In this document: positions 10,028 to 18,970 of the stretch, in pieces
Layout of the letters: each line of letters starts with the position of its first letter
Numbering within the stretch: position 1 is the stretch's first letter
From: Gammaproteobacteria bacterium
GTDB taxonomy: Bacteria > Pseudomonadota > Gammaproteobacteria > Competibacterales > Competibacteraceae
NCBI GenBank assembly: GCA_024235095.1
Contig: JACKNC010000002.1
Location: 1-64,000 of the forward strand
Reading direction: 5' to 3'
Length of the DNA: 64,000 nt
Notes under the pieces: model-generated
Database searches by the model: none
The model's input: only the letters and a program-made list of their open reading frames with translations
What the model was told of the DNA's origin: nothing
Position numbers and translations under genes: made by a program

Positions 10028-10846
10028 ATGCAAGCCACTCGTCAGAAAATGTGGACCACCGTGCTGGCCTGGTTCATCGCCCTGCTGGTCTTCTTTCCCA
10101 TCTTCTGGATGGCCGTCACTGCCTTCAAGACCGAGGTGGACGCCATCGCCACGCCGCCGTCGCTATTCTTTACCCCCACCACGGAGAACTTCCAGGAGGT
10201 TTTCGATCGCAGCAACTACGGCCGCTACGTCTGGAACTCGATCGCCGTGTCCTTCGGCTCGACGATCCTGGCCCTGATCTTCGCCATTCCGGCGGCCTAC
10301 GCCATGGCGTTCTTCCCGACCAAACGGACGCCGGGGACGTTGTTGTGGATGCTATCCACCAAGATGATGCCGCCGGTGGGCGTGCTGATCCCCATGTATC
10401 TGCTGTTCCGCGACATGGGTTTACTGGACACGGTCAGCGGACTGATGATGATTTATACCCTAATCAATCTACCCATCGTGATTTGGATGCTTTACACCTA
10501 TTTCAAGGACGTGCCGAACGAAATCATGGAGGCTGGACGGGTAGACGGCGCCACGCCGATCCAGGAACTGTTCCTGCTACTCATCCCTCTAGCGGTGCCC
10601 GGCATCGCCAGCACCGGACTGCTCTCCATCATCCTGTCCTGGAATGAAGCCTTCTGGAGCCTGAATCTCACCAGTTCCAACGGCGCCCCCTTGACCGCGT
10701 TCATCGCCTCGTACTCCAGCCCCCAGGGTCTGTTCTGGGCCAAGCTGTCGGCGGCCTCGCTGATGGCCATCGCCCCCATCCTGGTCGTGGGCTGGATGAG
10801 CCAGAAGCAACTGGTCTCTGGGCTGACCTTCGGCGCTGTCAAGTAA
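10028..10846 (+). CDS. smoG: Polyol ABC transporter, permease 2
   Basis: Inner-membrane subunit of 272 residues, MalG-like, that pairs with SmoF to form the translocation pore. The EAA loop is EAGRVDGATPIQELFLLLIP (about 167-186). Membrane segments include VLAWFIALLVFFPIFWMAV near the N-terminus. The start ATG follows GAGGAG at short spacing, 13 bases after smoF. The C-terminal SGLTFGAVK is typical for MalG-type proteins. Confidence 0.88.
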   Translation: MQATRQKMWTTVLAWFIALLVFFPIFWMAVTAFKTEVDAIATPPSLFFTPTTENFQEVFDRSNYGRYVWNSIAVSFGSTILALIFAIPAAYAMAFFPTKRTPGTLLWMLSTKMMPPVGVLIPMYLLFRDMGLLDTVSGLMMIYTLINLPIVIWMLYTYFKDVPNEIMEAGRVDGATPIQELFLLLIPLAVPGIASTGLLSIILSWNEAFWSLNLTSSNGAPLTAFIASYSSPQGLFWAKLSAASLMAIAPILVVGWMSQKQLVSGLTFGAVK

Positions 10847-10879
10847 CTTCATTGCACCGTATTCGCGAGGACATTCACC

Positions 10880-12013
10880 ATGGTTGACGTGGTATTGCAA
10901 AATGTTAAGAAGACTTTCGGCGATGTCGAAGTCATCAAGGGCGTGGACCTGCATATCGAAGACAAGGAGTTTGCCGTTTTCGTGGGTCCCTCGGGCTGTG
11001 GCAAGTCCACCCTGCTGCGCATGATCGCCGGCCTGGAAAGCATCACCGACGGGGATTTGATGATCGATGGGCAGCGGGTCAACGATTTCTCACCGGCGGA
11101 ACGAGGCATCGCCATGGTCTTTCAGACCTACGCGCTGTATCCGCACATGACGGTGCGGGACAACATGGGCTTCAGTCTCAAGCTGGCCAAGCTCCCCAGG
11201 GAAGAGATCGAGCGCAAGGTCAACGAGGCGGCGCGGATTCTGAAACTGGAGCCTCTGCTGGACCGCAAGCCCAAGGCCCTGTCCGGCGGCCAGCGCCAGC
11301 GGGTGGCGATCGGCCGGGCCATCGTTCGCAACCCCAAGGTGTTTCTGTTCGACGAGCCCCTGTCCAACCTGGATGCGGCACTGCGGGTGCAGATGCGCAT
11401 TGAGATCGCCCGCATGCACAGCGACTTCGACGCGACCATGATCTATGTGACCCATGATCAGGTGGAAGCCATGACGATGGCCAACAAGATCGTGGTTCTG
11501 CAAGGAGGGGTGATCGAGCAGGTGGGTTCCCCTCTGGAGTTGTATCACCACCCCCGCAACCGCTTTGTGGCCGGCTTCATCGGCTCCCCCACCATGAACT
11601 TCATCGACACCCAGGTGCAGAACGTCCAGGCCGAGTCGGTGACCGTGAGCTTGCCCGGAGGCGGTTCGGTGACGGCGCCCGTGAAGGACCGAGGGCTGAA
11701 AACCGGCGACAAGATGACCCTGGGCGTGCGCCCCGAGCATTTGCTGGAGAGCGGCGGCGATGGCCAGATTCACGGCAAGGTGCTGGTGGTGGAGCGCCTG
11801 GGAGGCGCTACTTACATCTACGTCAAGATCGAAGGCGACCAGACCCTCACCGCCGAGATCGACGGCAACAGCCCAGTTAAGGTGAACGATGCCGTCACTC
11901 TGGGACTCAGCGGGGCGACCTGTCATCTGTTCACCACCGACGGCCTGGCTCTGGAGCAGGCCGCGCGCCATCCCTTGGCTGCAATAGATCGAGGCCACTC
12001 GGTCACTCATTGA
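10880..12013 (+). CDS. smoK: Polyol ABC transporter, ATP-binding protein
   Basis: MalK/UgpC-type ATPase of 377 residues energising SmoFG. Walker A GPSGCGKST (about 36-44), signature LSGGQRQRV (about 134), Walker B VFLFDEP (about 154-160) and the H-loop YVTHDQVEAMT are all intact. A C-terminal TOBE-type domain follows (GVRPEHLLESG). The start has the operon's recurrent CGCGAGGA ribosome site. Because MalK-type ATPases can be shared between transporters, this intact copy could also serve the neighbouring transporter whose own ATPase is broken by an IS; that is inference. Confidence 0.92.
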   Translation: MVDVVLQNVKKTFGDVEVIKGVDLHIEDKEFAVFVGPSGCGKSTLLRMIAGLESITDGDLMIDGQRVNDFSPAERGIAMVFQTYALYPHMTVRDNMGFSLKLAKLPREEIERKVNEAARILKLEPLLDRKPKALSGGQRQRVAIGRAIVRNPKVFLFDEPLSNLDAALRVQMRIEIARMHSDFDATMIYVTHDQVEAMTMANKIVVLQGGVIEQVGSPLELYHHPRNRFVAGFIGSPTMNFIDTQVQNVQAESVTVSLPGGGSVTAPVKDRGLKTGDKMTLGVRPEHLLESGGDGQIHGKVLVVERLGGATYIYVKIEGDQTLTAEIDGNSPVKVNDAVTLGLSGATCHLFTTDGLALEQAARHPLAAIDRGHSVTH

Positions 12014-12085
12014 CCGCCACGGCGTTGGGCAAAACGGTTTTCGTCGTTGCCCTCGCCCTTCTGTAGCCCTGGAGGTTGTTAAGCT

Positions 12086-13582
12086 ATGACCGAAACCGTA
12101 TCCATACCGTTGAACTCAGCCAACCTGAGGCAGCTTGCGCCCGCAGTGCGAACGCCGGGTTACGACCGTGCTGCAGTGGCCCAGAGCATCATTCACATCG
12201 GCGTCGGCGGCTTTTACCGCGCCCATCAAGCCGTGTATCTGGACGACCTGCTACACCAGCCCGGCAACGCCGGCTGGGGCTATTGCGGAGTCGGGTTGCT
12301 CCCTCACGACCGGGGCATGCGCGACGCCCTGCTGCCCCAGGATTGTCTTTACACGGTGGTGGAGCGCAGCGCCGCCGGCGACCAGGCCCGGGTGATCGGC
12401 TCGCTGCTGAATTATCTTTACGCCCCCGACGATCCCGAGGCGGTGCTGGAAAAAATGGCTTCCCCGGCTTGCCGGATCGTGGCCCTGACCATCACCGAGA
12501 GCGGTTATTACGTGAACGAGGGTACCGGAGAGTTCAATGCCGACCACCCGGACATCGTTCATGATCTGCAAAATCCCCACCGCCCCCGCTGCTCTTTCGG
12601 CTATCTGCTGGAGGCGCTGGATCGGCGGCGCCAGCGGGGTTTGGGGCCATTCACGATCATGTCCTGCGACAACCTGCAACACAATGGCGCCGTCGCCCGG
12701 AAAATGCTGCTGGCTTTCGCCGAGCGCCGGGAGCCGGAATTAGGTCGCTGGCTGGCCGAGCATGGCGCGTTTCCCAACAGCATGGTGGACCGCATCACCC
12801 CTGCCACCACCGATGCCCACCGGGCGCTGGTGCGGGAGCGCTTCGGCATCCAGGACGCCTGGCCGGTGGTCACCGAACCCTTCATGCAATGGGTGATCGA
12901 GGACCGCTTCCCCACCGGCCGCCCGGCCTGGGAGCGGGTCGGGGCACAGATGACCGGCGATGTCCTGCCCTACGAGAAGATGAAAATGCGGCTGCTCAAC
13001 GCCAGCCATCAGGCCATGTGCTATATCGGCATGTTGTTGGGCTACTCGTTTGCCCACGAAGCCATGGACGATCCCCAGATCCGCAAGCTGGTGCAGACGA
13101 TGATGGATGTGGAGGTCACGCCACTGCTGTCACCCTTGCCAGGGGTTAGTCTGGAGGACTACAAGCACACCTTGATCGAGCGCTTCTCCAATCCCACGAT
13201 CTGCGACCAGTTACACCGAATCGGCACCGAGGGTTCGGCGCGGATTCCCAAGTTCGTGCTGCCTTCGATTCTGGAGGAACTGTCCCGGAACGGCCCGGTA
13301 AAATTGCTGAGCTTCACCGTGGCGGCCTGGTTCCGGTATCTGGCTGGCGGCAACGACGACCAGGGCCGGCCCTTGCCCACCGTGATTGACCCACTGACGG
13401 AACAGCTTCAGGAGCGTGCCCGGCGCGGTGGGCGAGAACCGGACGCGGTGCTGAGCCTGGCGGAGATTTTCGGCGAGACTCTGCCGCAGTCACCGGCCTT
13501 CGTGGACGAAGTGCGCCGGGCCTTGCACGGGTTTTACGACCAGGGCGCCCGCGCTACCCTGAGCGATTACGTCGGGTCCTAA
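12086..13582 (+). CDS. mtlK: Mannitol 2-dehydrogenase (polyol long-chain dehydrogenase)
   Basis: NAD-dependent oxidation of D-mannitol to D-fructose in the cytosol; related polyols such as arabinitol or sorbitol may also be used. The 498-residue protein has the N-terminal Rossmann motif IHIGVGGFYRAHQAVYLDDL (about 36-55). The polyol dehydrogenase catalytic signature is KMKMRLLNASHQAMCYIG (about 301-318), in which Lys, Asn and His are the expected catalytic residues. It is preceded by the transporter genes and followed by fructokinase, the same order as the Pseudomonas mtlEFGKD..Z operon. The ATG is preceded by GGAGG at a spacing of about 9 bases. Confidence 0.9.
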   Translation: MTETVSIPLNSANLRQLAPAVRTPGYDRAAVAQSIIHIGVGGFYRAHQAVYLDDLLHQPGNAGWGYCGVGLLPHDRGMRDALLPQDCLYTVVERSAAGDQARVIGSLLNYLYAPDDPEAVLEKMASPACRIVALTITESGYYVNEGTGEFNADHPDIVHDLQNPHRPRCSFGYLLEALDRRRQRGLGPFTIMSCDNLQHNGAVARKMLLAFAERREPELGRWLAEHGAFPNSMVDRITPATTDAHRALVRERFGIQDAWPVVTEPFMQWVIEDRFPTGRPAWERVGAQMTGDVLPYEKMKMRLLNASHQAMCYIGMLLGYSFAHEAMDDPQIRKLVQTMMDVEVTPLLSPLPGVSLEDYKHTLIERFSNPTICDQLHRIGTEGSARIPKFVLPSILEELSRNGPVKLLSFTVAAWFRYLAGGNDDQGRPLPTVIDPLTEQLQERARRGGREPDAVLSLAEIFGETLPQSPAFVDEVRRALHGFYDQGARATLSDYVGS

Positions 13583-13599
13583 AAGGCAACGGCAACGCC

Positions 13600-13625
13600 G
13601 AGGGGCATCAAGCAAGATGCTCCTC
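13600..13625 (+). promoter_or_regulatory. Intercistronic hairpin after the mannitol dehydrogenase gene
   Basis: GAGGGGCATC (13600-13609) pairs with GATGCTCCTC (13616-13625), with one G-T wobble and a short loop. No T-tract follows, and the fructokinase gene starts 32 bases on, so it is more likely an mRNA processing or stability element than a terminator. Confidence 0.4.
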
Positions 13626-13656
13626 TCTTACCGGCTCCTTCACAGAGGTTTCTATC

Positions 13657-14613
13657 ATGGTGCAAGCAATTTGTCTGGGCGAACTGCTCATTGATTTCGT
13701 TCCTACGGTCACCGGCACCGGTCTGACTGACGCGCCGGCGTTCATCAAGGCCCCCGGTGGCGCGCCGGGCAATGTTGCGGTTGGACTCGCCCGGCTCGGT
13801 GTGAAAAGCGCCTTCATGGGCAAGGTCGGCGACGATGCCTTCGGGCATTTCCTGGCCGACACCTTGGCCCAAGCGGGCGTCGAGGTCGGCCCGCTGTGTT
13901 TCTCCACCGAGGCGCGCACTGCGCTGGCTTTCGTCTCGCTACGGGCGGATGGGGAACGTGAATTCATGTTCTATCGCCACCCCAGCGCCGACATGCTGTT
14001 CACTCCCCGCGAAGTGGACATGGATGTGATCGGTCAGGCGAAACTCTTGCATTTCGGTTCGATCAGTCTGATCAGCGAACCCTCGCGCAGCGCCACGCTA
14101 TATGCGGTCGATGCAGCCCGCGCCGTCGGAGGGCTGGTGTCCTACGATCCCAACCTGCGCCTGCCGCTGTGGCCAGACGCGGAGGCTGCGCGCCAGGGGA
14201 TGTTGTTGGGCTTGCAGAAGGCGCACATCGTCAAGCTCAGCGATGACGAAAGCGAATTCCTGACCGGACTGAGCGATCTGAAAAAGGCTTGTCAGGCACT
14301 TTGGCACGATGACTTGAAATTAATGGTCGTGACCCGCGGGCGTGCAGGTTGCACCTATTTCACGCCGGGATTTTCCGGCGATGTCGCCAGTTTCACGGTC
14401 GAGGCGGTCGATGCGACGGGAGCAGGAGATGGCTTCGTTGCCGGTTTGTTACAAGGCGTGCTGGCCGATCCGACCATCGTCCGGGATGAAGCGCGTCTGC
14501 GTGAGCTGTGCCGCTTCGCCAACGCGGTCGGCGCGCTGGCGACAACTCAGCGCGGCGCAATCCCGGCTTTGCCGAATCGGGAACAGATGCAGGATTTTCT
14601 GCACAGCCATTAG
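13657..14613 (+). CDS. Fructokinase, PfkB (ribokinase) family
   Basis: ATP-dependent phosphorylation of fructose to fructose 6-phosphate. It is 318 residues, usual for the family. The N-terminal substrate signature GGAPGNVAVGLARLG (about 34-48) and the C-terminal anion-hole/catalytic-base motif DATGAGDGFVAGLLQGV (about 252-268) are both intact. The opening ICLGELLIDFVPT is typical of bacterial fructokinases. In this operon fructose would come from mannitol 2-dehydrogenase and from the amylosucrase encoded further down. Other PfkB sugars cannot be ruled out by sequence alone. Confidence 0.88.
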   Translation: MVQAICLGELLIDFVPTVTGTGLTDAPAFIKAPGGAPGNVAVGLARLGVKSAFMGKVGDDAFGHFLADTLAQAGVEVGPLCFSTEARTALAFVSLRADGEREFMFYRHPSADMLFTPREVDMDVIGQAKLLHFGSISLISEPSRSATLYAVDAARAVGGLVSYDPNLRLPLWPDAEAARQGMLLGLQKAHIVKLSDDESEFLTGLSDLKKACQALWHDDLKLMVVTRGRAGCTYFTPGFSGDVASFTVEAVDATGAGDGFVAGLLQGVLADPTIVRDEARLRELCRFANAVGALATTQRGAIPALPNREQMQDFLHSH

Positions 14614-14651
14614 GTGGCTCAATCGGTTTAAAGTGAAAGGAGCGAGACGAG

Positions 14652-15383
14652 ATGGCAAGAGAATTGGAAGGTAAGGTTGCCGCTGTCACCGGCGGGGCGT
14701 CGGGCATTGGGCTGGCTAGCGCCGAGGCAATGCTCGCGGCCGGCGCGCGCGTGGTCCTGGTAGACCGCGACAAAGCGGCGCTAACGGCGCTCTGCGAAAA
14801 GCACGACAACGACGCAGTGATCCCGCTGCTCATCGACCTGCTCGACCCGAAGAGCTGCGCGATGCTGCTACCGCAGATCCTGGAGAAGGCCGGTCGGCTT
14901 GATATCCTGCACGCTAACGCCGGTCTCTATATTGGTGGAAACCTGGTTGACGCCAACACGGACGCGATCGACAGAATGCTGAACCTTAATGTCAACGTCG
15001 TGATGAAAAACGTCCACGATGTCCTGCCGCATATGATTGAGCGTGGCACAGGCGACATCGTGGTAACGAGTTCGTTGGCGGCCCACTTTCCCACACCGTG
15101 GGAGCCGATCTATGCGTCGTCCAAATGGGCGATCAATTGCTTCGTACAAACTGTGCGTCGCCAAGTCTTCAAGCATGGCGTCCGCGTCGGGTCGGTCTCG
15201 CCCGGTCCCGTTATTAGCGCGCTTCTTGCCGACTGGCCGGAGGAGAAATTGAAGGAGGCAAGGGAATCCGGCAGTCTGATCGAGGCAAGTGATGTAGCTG
15301 ATGCAGTAATGTATATGCTGACGCGGCCACGCAGCGTGACCATTCGCGATATGATCATTCTACCCACCAATTTTGACCTCTAG
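14652..15383 (+). CDS. Short-chain dehydrogenase, ribitol 2-dehydrogenase-like
   Basis: NAD(P)-dependent polyol dehydrogenase of 243 residues. The cofactor motif TGGASGIG lies at residues 14-21 and the catalytic Tyr/Lys in YASSKWA at about 153-159. Over its length it resembles Klebsiella ribitol 2-dehydrogenase: LDILHANAGLYIGG, WEPIYASSKWAINCFVQT, RVGSVSPGPVISALLADWP and the C-terminal VTIRDMIILP all have direct counterparts. In context a sorbitol- or ribitol-oxidising role, giving a ketose, is likely. It starts after GAAAGGAGCGAG, 38 bases past the fructokinase stop. Confidence 0.82.
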   Translation: MARELEGKVAAVTGGASGIGLASAEAMLAAGARVVLVDRDKAALTALCEKHDNDAVIPLLIDLLDPKSCAMLLPQILEKAGRLDILHANAGLYIGGNLVDANTDAIDRMLNLNVNVVMKNVHDVLPHMIERGTGDIVVTSSLAAHFPTPWEPIYASSKWAINCFVQTVRRQVFKHGVRVGSVSPGPVISALLADWPEEKLKEARESGSLIEASDVADAVMYMLTRPRSVTIRDMIILPTNFDL

Positions 15384-15436
15384 CCCAGCGAGGCTCGCTG
15401 AGCCGTGCTTGAAAGGAATCAACGCAACAGAACCCA

Positions 15437-17404
15437 ATGATGAACAACCCATCCCTGATCGATGAGATCGATCTGAACAACCTGTTCGATCACCTGCTAC
15501 TTGGCCCCCTGGGCCGGATGGAACCTCTCGAACAGACCCTCTTTCGAATCCGGTTTGATTTGTACATGCCAGATGTTTTGAGGCCGCTGGCGAAGCTGTA
15601 CGGCGGGCGCCCGGACTTTGCCGCGCATCTCGAAAACCTGCTTGGCATCGTGGCCCGGGCCTACGCTGGCCGGCCGGAGAAATTGCGCCGGCTCGACCTG
15701 CGGCGGGTCAACGAACCGGACTGGTTCCAACAGCCCGGTATGATCGGTTATGTCGGCTACGTGGACCGTTTTGCCGGCAACCTGGCGGGCGTCAAGGATA
15801 AGATTCCGTATCTGAAGGAACTTGGGGTCACTTACCTGCACCTGATGCCGCTGCTTAAACCGCGCCCCGGGGCCAATGACGGCGGTTATGCCGTCATGGA
15901 TTACCGTCAGGTCAATCCCGCTTACGGCGCCATGGAGGATTTACGCGAACTGGCGACGGCGCTCCGCCATGAAGGCATCAGTTTGTGCATCGACCTGGTG
16001 TGCAACCACACCGCGAAGGAGCACGAGTGGGCGCGCAAGGCGGTCGCCGGTGATCCGCTTTATCAAGGCTATTACCATATGTTTCCCAACCGGGCGATGC
16101 CCGATCAGTATGAAATGACCCTGCCCGAGGTATTTCCGGATTTCGCGCCGGGCAACTTCACCTTCCAAGACCGTTGCCAACGCTGGGTATGGACGACGTT
16201 CAACGAGTACCAGTGGGACCTGAACTACACCAATCCGGCGGTTTTGGCCGAGATGCTGGATATCATGCTGTTTCTGGCCAACCAGGGAGTGGAGATCCTG
16301 CGCCTGGATGCCGTCGCCTTCATGTGGAAGCGTCTGGGAACCGACTGCCAGAATCAACCCGAGGCGCATGCGATTTTGCAGGCGTTCCGGGCGCTGACCC
16401 GGATCGCCGCCCCCGGCCTGCTGTTCAAGGCCGAAGCCATCGTCTCGCCCGATAAGTTGCTCCCCTACCTGGGGCTGGGCACAGCCACCAACAAGGAGTG
16501 CGAGATCGCCTACCACAATTCGTTCATGGTCCTGTTGTGGAGCAGCCTGGCCGAGCGCCGGGTAGTGTTGATGACGCACGCCTTGCAGAACATGCCGGAT
16601 ACGCCGGTCGGCTGCGCCTGGCTGGCCTACATCCGTTGCCACGACGACATCGGCTGGGCGGTGCGCGACGAGGACGCCGCGGCTGTTGGCCTGTCCGGTT
16701 TCCTGCATCGCGCCTTTCTCAGCGATTTTTACAGCGGCCGTTTTCCCGGCGCCTTCGCCCGGGGCATGACCTTCCAACATAATCCCAAGACCGGCGACCG
16801 GCGGATCAGCGGCACTCTGGCGTCCCTGGCCGGACTGGAAGCGGCGGCCGAGCAACAAAATTGGCGGGAAACCGATCTGGCGGTGCGCCGTATCCTGTTG
16901 CTGCATGCCATGATTCTTGCTTTCGATGGCATCCCCATGATCTACATGGGCGACGAACTGGGTTTGCTGAACGACCACGGCTATCTGGATGACCCGAACC
17001 TCGCGGACGACAATCGATGGACCCATCGCCCCTTCATGGATTGGTGTCAGGCTGAGCAGCGGCACGACTGGCAGACGCTCACCGCCCGGATTTTCCAGGC
17101 CACATGCAACCTGATTCAAGCCGCCAAGCGCACCCTGAATCTGCATGCCCAGGCCCGTTGTTACGCCGTCTGGACGCACAACGAGCAGGTTTTCGGGTTG
17201 ATTCGCGCCAGCGCCTGGGGGCGGCTACTGGTGCTGGCCAATTTTACCGAACATGACCAGACGGTTCCCCGCTATCGAGTCCATGACATGGGATTTGCCG
17301 GAGAACTTGTCAACCGTCTGGAAGAGCAGTCGCTCGATAGCTGGTCCGATTTGAAGCTTGAACCCTACCAGGCACTCTGGTTGGAACAGGTTCCCGAGGA
17401 CTGA
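15437..17404 (+). CDS. Amylosucrase (GH13)
   Basis: Transfers the glucosyl unit of sucrose onto an alpha-1,4-glucan and releases fructose. The 655-residue protein is close in length to Neisseria amylosucrase (636). Expected catalytic residues are in ILRLDAVAF (nucleophile Asp near 288), FKAEAIVS (Glu near 331) and IRCHDDIGW (Asp near 399). Family-diagnostic segments include FPDFAPGNFTFQDR, WKRLGTDCQNQPEAHAIL and AFLSDFYSGRFPGAFARG. There is no signal peptide, so it acts in the cytosol, where its fructose product would feed the fructokinase two genes upstream and its glucan the glycogen pool. It is the last gene of the operon. Sucrose hydrolase is the nearest alternative. Confidence 0.88.
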   Translation: MMNNPSLIDEIDLNNLFDHLLLGPLGRMEPLEQTLFRIRFDLYMPDVLRPLAKLYGGRPDFAAHLENLLGIVARAYAGRPEKLRRLDLRRVNEPDWFQQPGMIGYVGYVDRFAGNLAGVKDKIPYLKELGVTYLHLMPLLKPRPGANDGGYAVMDYRQVNPAYGAMEDLRELATALRHEGISLCIDLVCNHTAKEHEWARKAVAGDPLYQGYYHMFPNRAMPDQYEMTLPEVFPDFAPGNFTFQDRCQRWVWTTFNEYQWDLNYTNPAVLAEMLDIMLFLANQGVEILRLDAVAFMWKRLGTDCQNQPEAHAILQAFRALTRIAAPGLLFKAEAIVSPDKLLPYLGLGTATNKECEIAYHNSFMVLLWSSLAERRVVLMTHALQNMPDTPVGCAWLAYIRCHDDIGWAVRDEDAAAVGLSGFLHRAFLSDFYSGRFPGAFARGMTFQHNPKTGDRRISGTLASLAGLEAAAEQQNWRETDLAVRRILLLHAMILAFDGIPMIYMGDELGLLNDHGYLDDPNLADDNRWTHRPFMDWCQAEQRHDWQTLTARIFQATCNLIQAAKRTLNLHAQARCYAVWTHNEQVFGLIRASAWGRLLVLANFTEHDQTVPRYRVHDMGFAGELVNRLEEQSLDSWSDLKLEPYQALWLEQVPED

Positions 17405-17414
17405 GTCCCTCACC

Positions 17415-17539
17415 ACCTATCAGTTCCTCATCACAGGCTCGTTGTAGCCTGGATTCCGTTTCGCTCCATCCAGGCTACGAGTTACGAGCTGCAAGCTGCG
17501 AACTATCGGATCTACTCCACAGATGAGGAACTGATAGGT
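17415..17539. repeat. Nested inverted repeats between convergent genes
   Basis: An 18-base perfect inverted repeat (17415-17432 and 17522-17539, outer ends ACCTATCAG.../...CTGATAGGT) encloses a second one, GTAGCCTGGA (17444-17453) with TCCAGGCTAC (17469-17478). The inner element resembles the palindromic repeat near 28939-28973. The site lies between the amylosucrase and the convergent binding-protein gene and could act as a bidirectional transcription barrier. Confidence 0.55.
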
Positions 17540-17637
17540 AAGGCCGGAGGACTCTCATTCACGTTAGATCAAGGAAGTCCGGGTGTCCGGCCCGGACCTT
17601 GAGAGCGAACATTGGATGCATACACCACATACCGCGG

Positions 17638-18912
17638 CTACCAGCCACCGCGGAATTTGACGAGCCGCAATTGGTTTTCCAGCGCGCTCAGGTTGTTCAC
17701 TGCCGTGCCTTGTCCCTGGAGCACATTATGCACAGCGTCCCAAAAGTAGGTCGTCACCGCCATGTAGTCTTCACCGGTCTGGGGGACGGGACGGGCCACC
17801 GCGTTCTCCACGATGGGTCGCAGCGTGGCGAAAAACGGAGTGGCCGCCAGAACCTCGGGGTCTTCATACAAACGCATGATGGTCGGCGGATAGGAACCCA
17901 CGACGGCGCGCTGTTTCTGGACCGCTTCGCTGGTCAGATAGCGCACCAGATCGGCTGCTGCCGCCGGGTTCCTGGAATACTTGGAGACGGCGAGTTGCCA
18001 ACCGCCCAAGGTGCTGGCGGACACGCCTTTAACCCCGCCCCGGGGCAGCGGCGCCACCTCGACCTTGCCGGCCACCGGGCTATCCTTGGCGTTGAGCAAG
18101 GCCCAGGCATAGGGCCAGTTGCGCATGAACACGGCGTTGCCGAGCTGGAACACTCGACGCGCGTCTTCCTCGTTGAAGGAAATCACGCGCGGCGGCGCGA
18201 CCGTGTTGATCCAGCTTGCCGCCCGGGCGATCGCCATCACCGCCTGGGGATTGTCGATCGTGATGGCGCCATCCGCGCCGACCACCGTGCCGCCGCCATA
18301 GGCGGCGATCCACTCCAGGGCGTTGCAGGTCAAACCCTCGTAGGCCGCGCCCTGGAATACATAGCCCCACATCTCCGCCTGACCTGCCTTGCGCTCCTGG
18401 GTCTGGACATACAGCGCGACATCCATCAATTCCGACCAGTCTTGCGGCACGGACAGTCCATATTTTTCCAGCAGGTCCTTGCGGTAATACAGCAAACCCA
18501 CGTCGGTGAACCAGGGCATGCCCACCAGGCGACCGTCGATCGTGTTGTTCGCCACGATCGCCGGAAAATGCCGCTGAATGTCTTCCTGGCTGATGTATTG
18601 TTTCAGATCGACGAAATGCTTGGCCAGCAGCCCTGGCCAGATGACGTCGATTTGGTATACGTCGGTGCGGCTGTCGCCCCGGCCCAGATCGATCAAATAC
18701 TGAAAATAGCGTTCGTTGCTTTTTTCCGGGGGGGTGGTCACCGTGACGTGGTGGCCGGTTTCCTTGGCCCAGGCGCTGGTGGCCTGCTTGCAGAAGTCCT
18801 GCTCCTGACCGACCGCGCCGCAGGAAATGGTCAGGTTCACCGCCGAGGCGGAGAGCGAGACCGTCAGCAGCGCGCCCAAAAACAAAGCCGATAGGGTTGC
18901 GTGCATCATCAT
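17638..18912 (-). CDS. Sugar ABC transporter substrate-binding protein, copy 2 (trehalose/maltose type)
   Basis: Periplasmic binding protein of 424 residues with a signal peptide ending near LSASA. It is a clear paralogue of the protein at 24758-26038: both begin their mature part with SCGAVGQE and FCK, and share MPWFTD.GLLYYRKDLL, YEGLTC.ALEW, NAVFMRNWPYAW and STLGGWQL/ATLGGWQL-SVSKYS-type segments. The relationship to ThuE-like trehalose/maltose-binding proteins is by family resemblance. It lies 58 bases downstream of the ATPase gene that is split by an IS21-type element, so any transcript from the operon promoter must cross that insertion to reach it. Confidence 0.85.
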   Translation of the reverse strand: MMMHATLSALFLGALLTVSLSASAVNLTISCGAVGQEQDFCKQATSAWAKETGHHVTVTTPPEKSNERYFQYLIDLGRGDSRTDVYQIDVIWPGLLAKHFVDLKQYISQEDIQRHFPAIVANNTIDGRLVGMPWFTDVGLLYYRKDLLEKYGLSVPQDWSELMDVALYVQTQERKAGQAEMWGYVFQGAAYEGLTCNALEWIAAYGGGTVVGADGAITIDNPQAVMAIARAASWINTVAPPRVISFNEEDARRVFQLGNAVFMRNWPYAWALLNAKDSPVAGKVEVAPLPRGGVKGVSASTLGGWQLAVSKYSRNPAAAADLVRYLTSEAVQKQRAVVGSYPPTIMRLYEDPEVLAATPFFATLRPIVENAVARPVPQTGEDYMAVTTYFWDAVHNVLQGQGTAVNNLSALENQLRLVKFRGGW

Positions 18913-18970
18913 AGCGTGTCCGTGAATAGGGGTAATTGACTCGGGCGATCCACGGCCGGACCCAGCCCCG

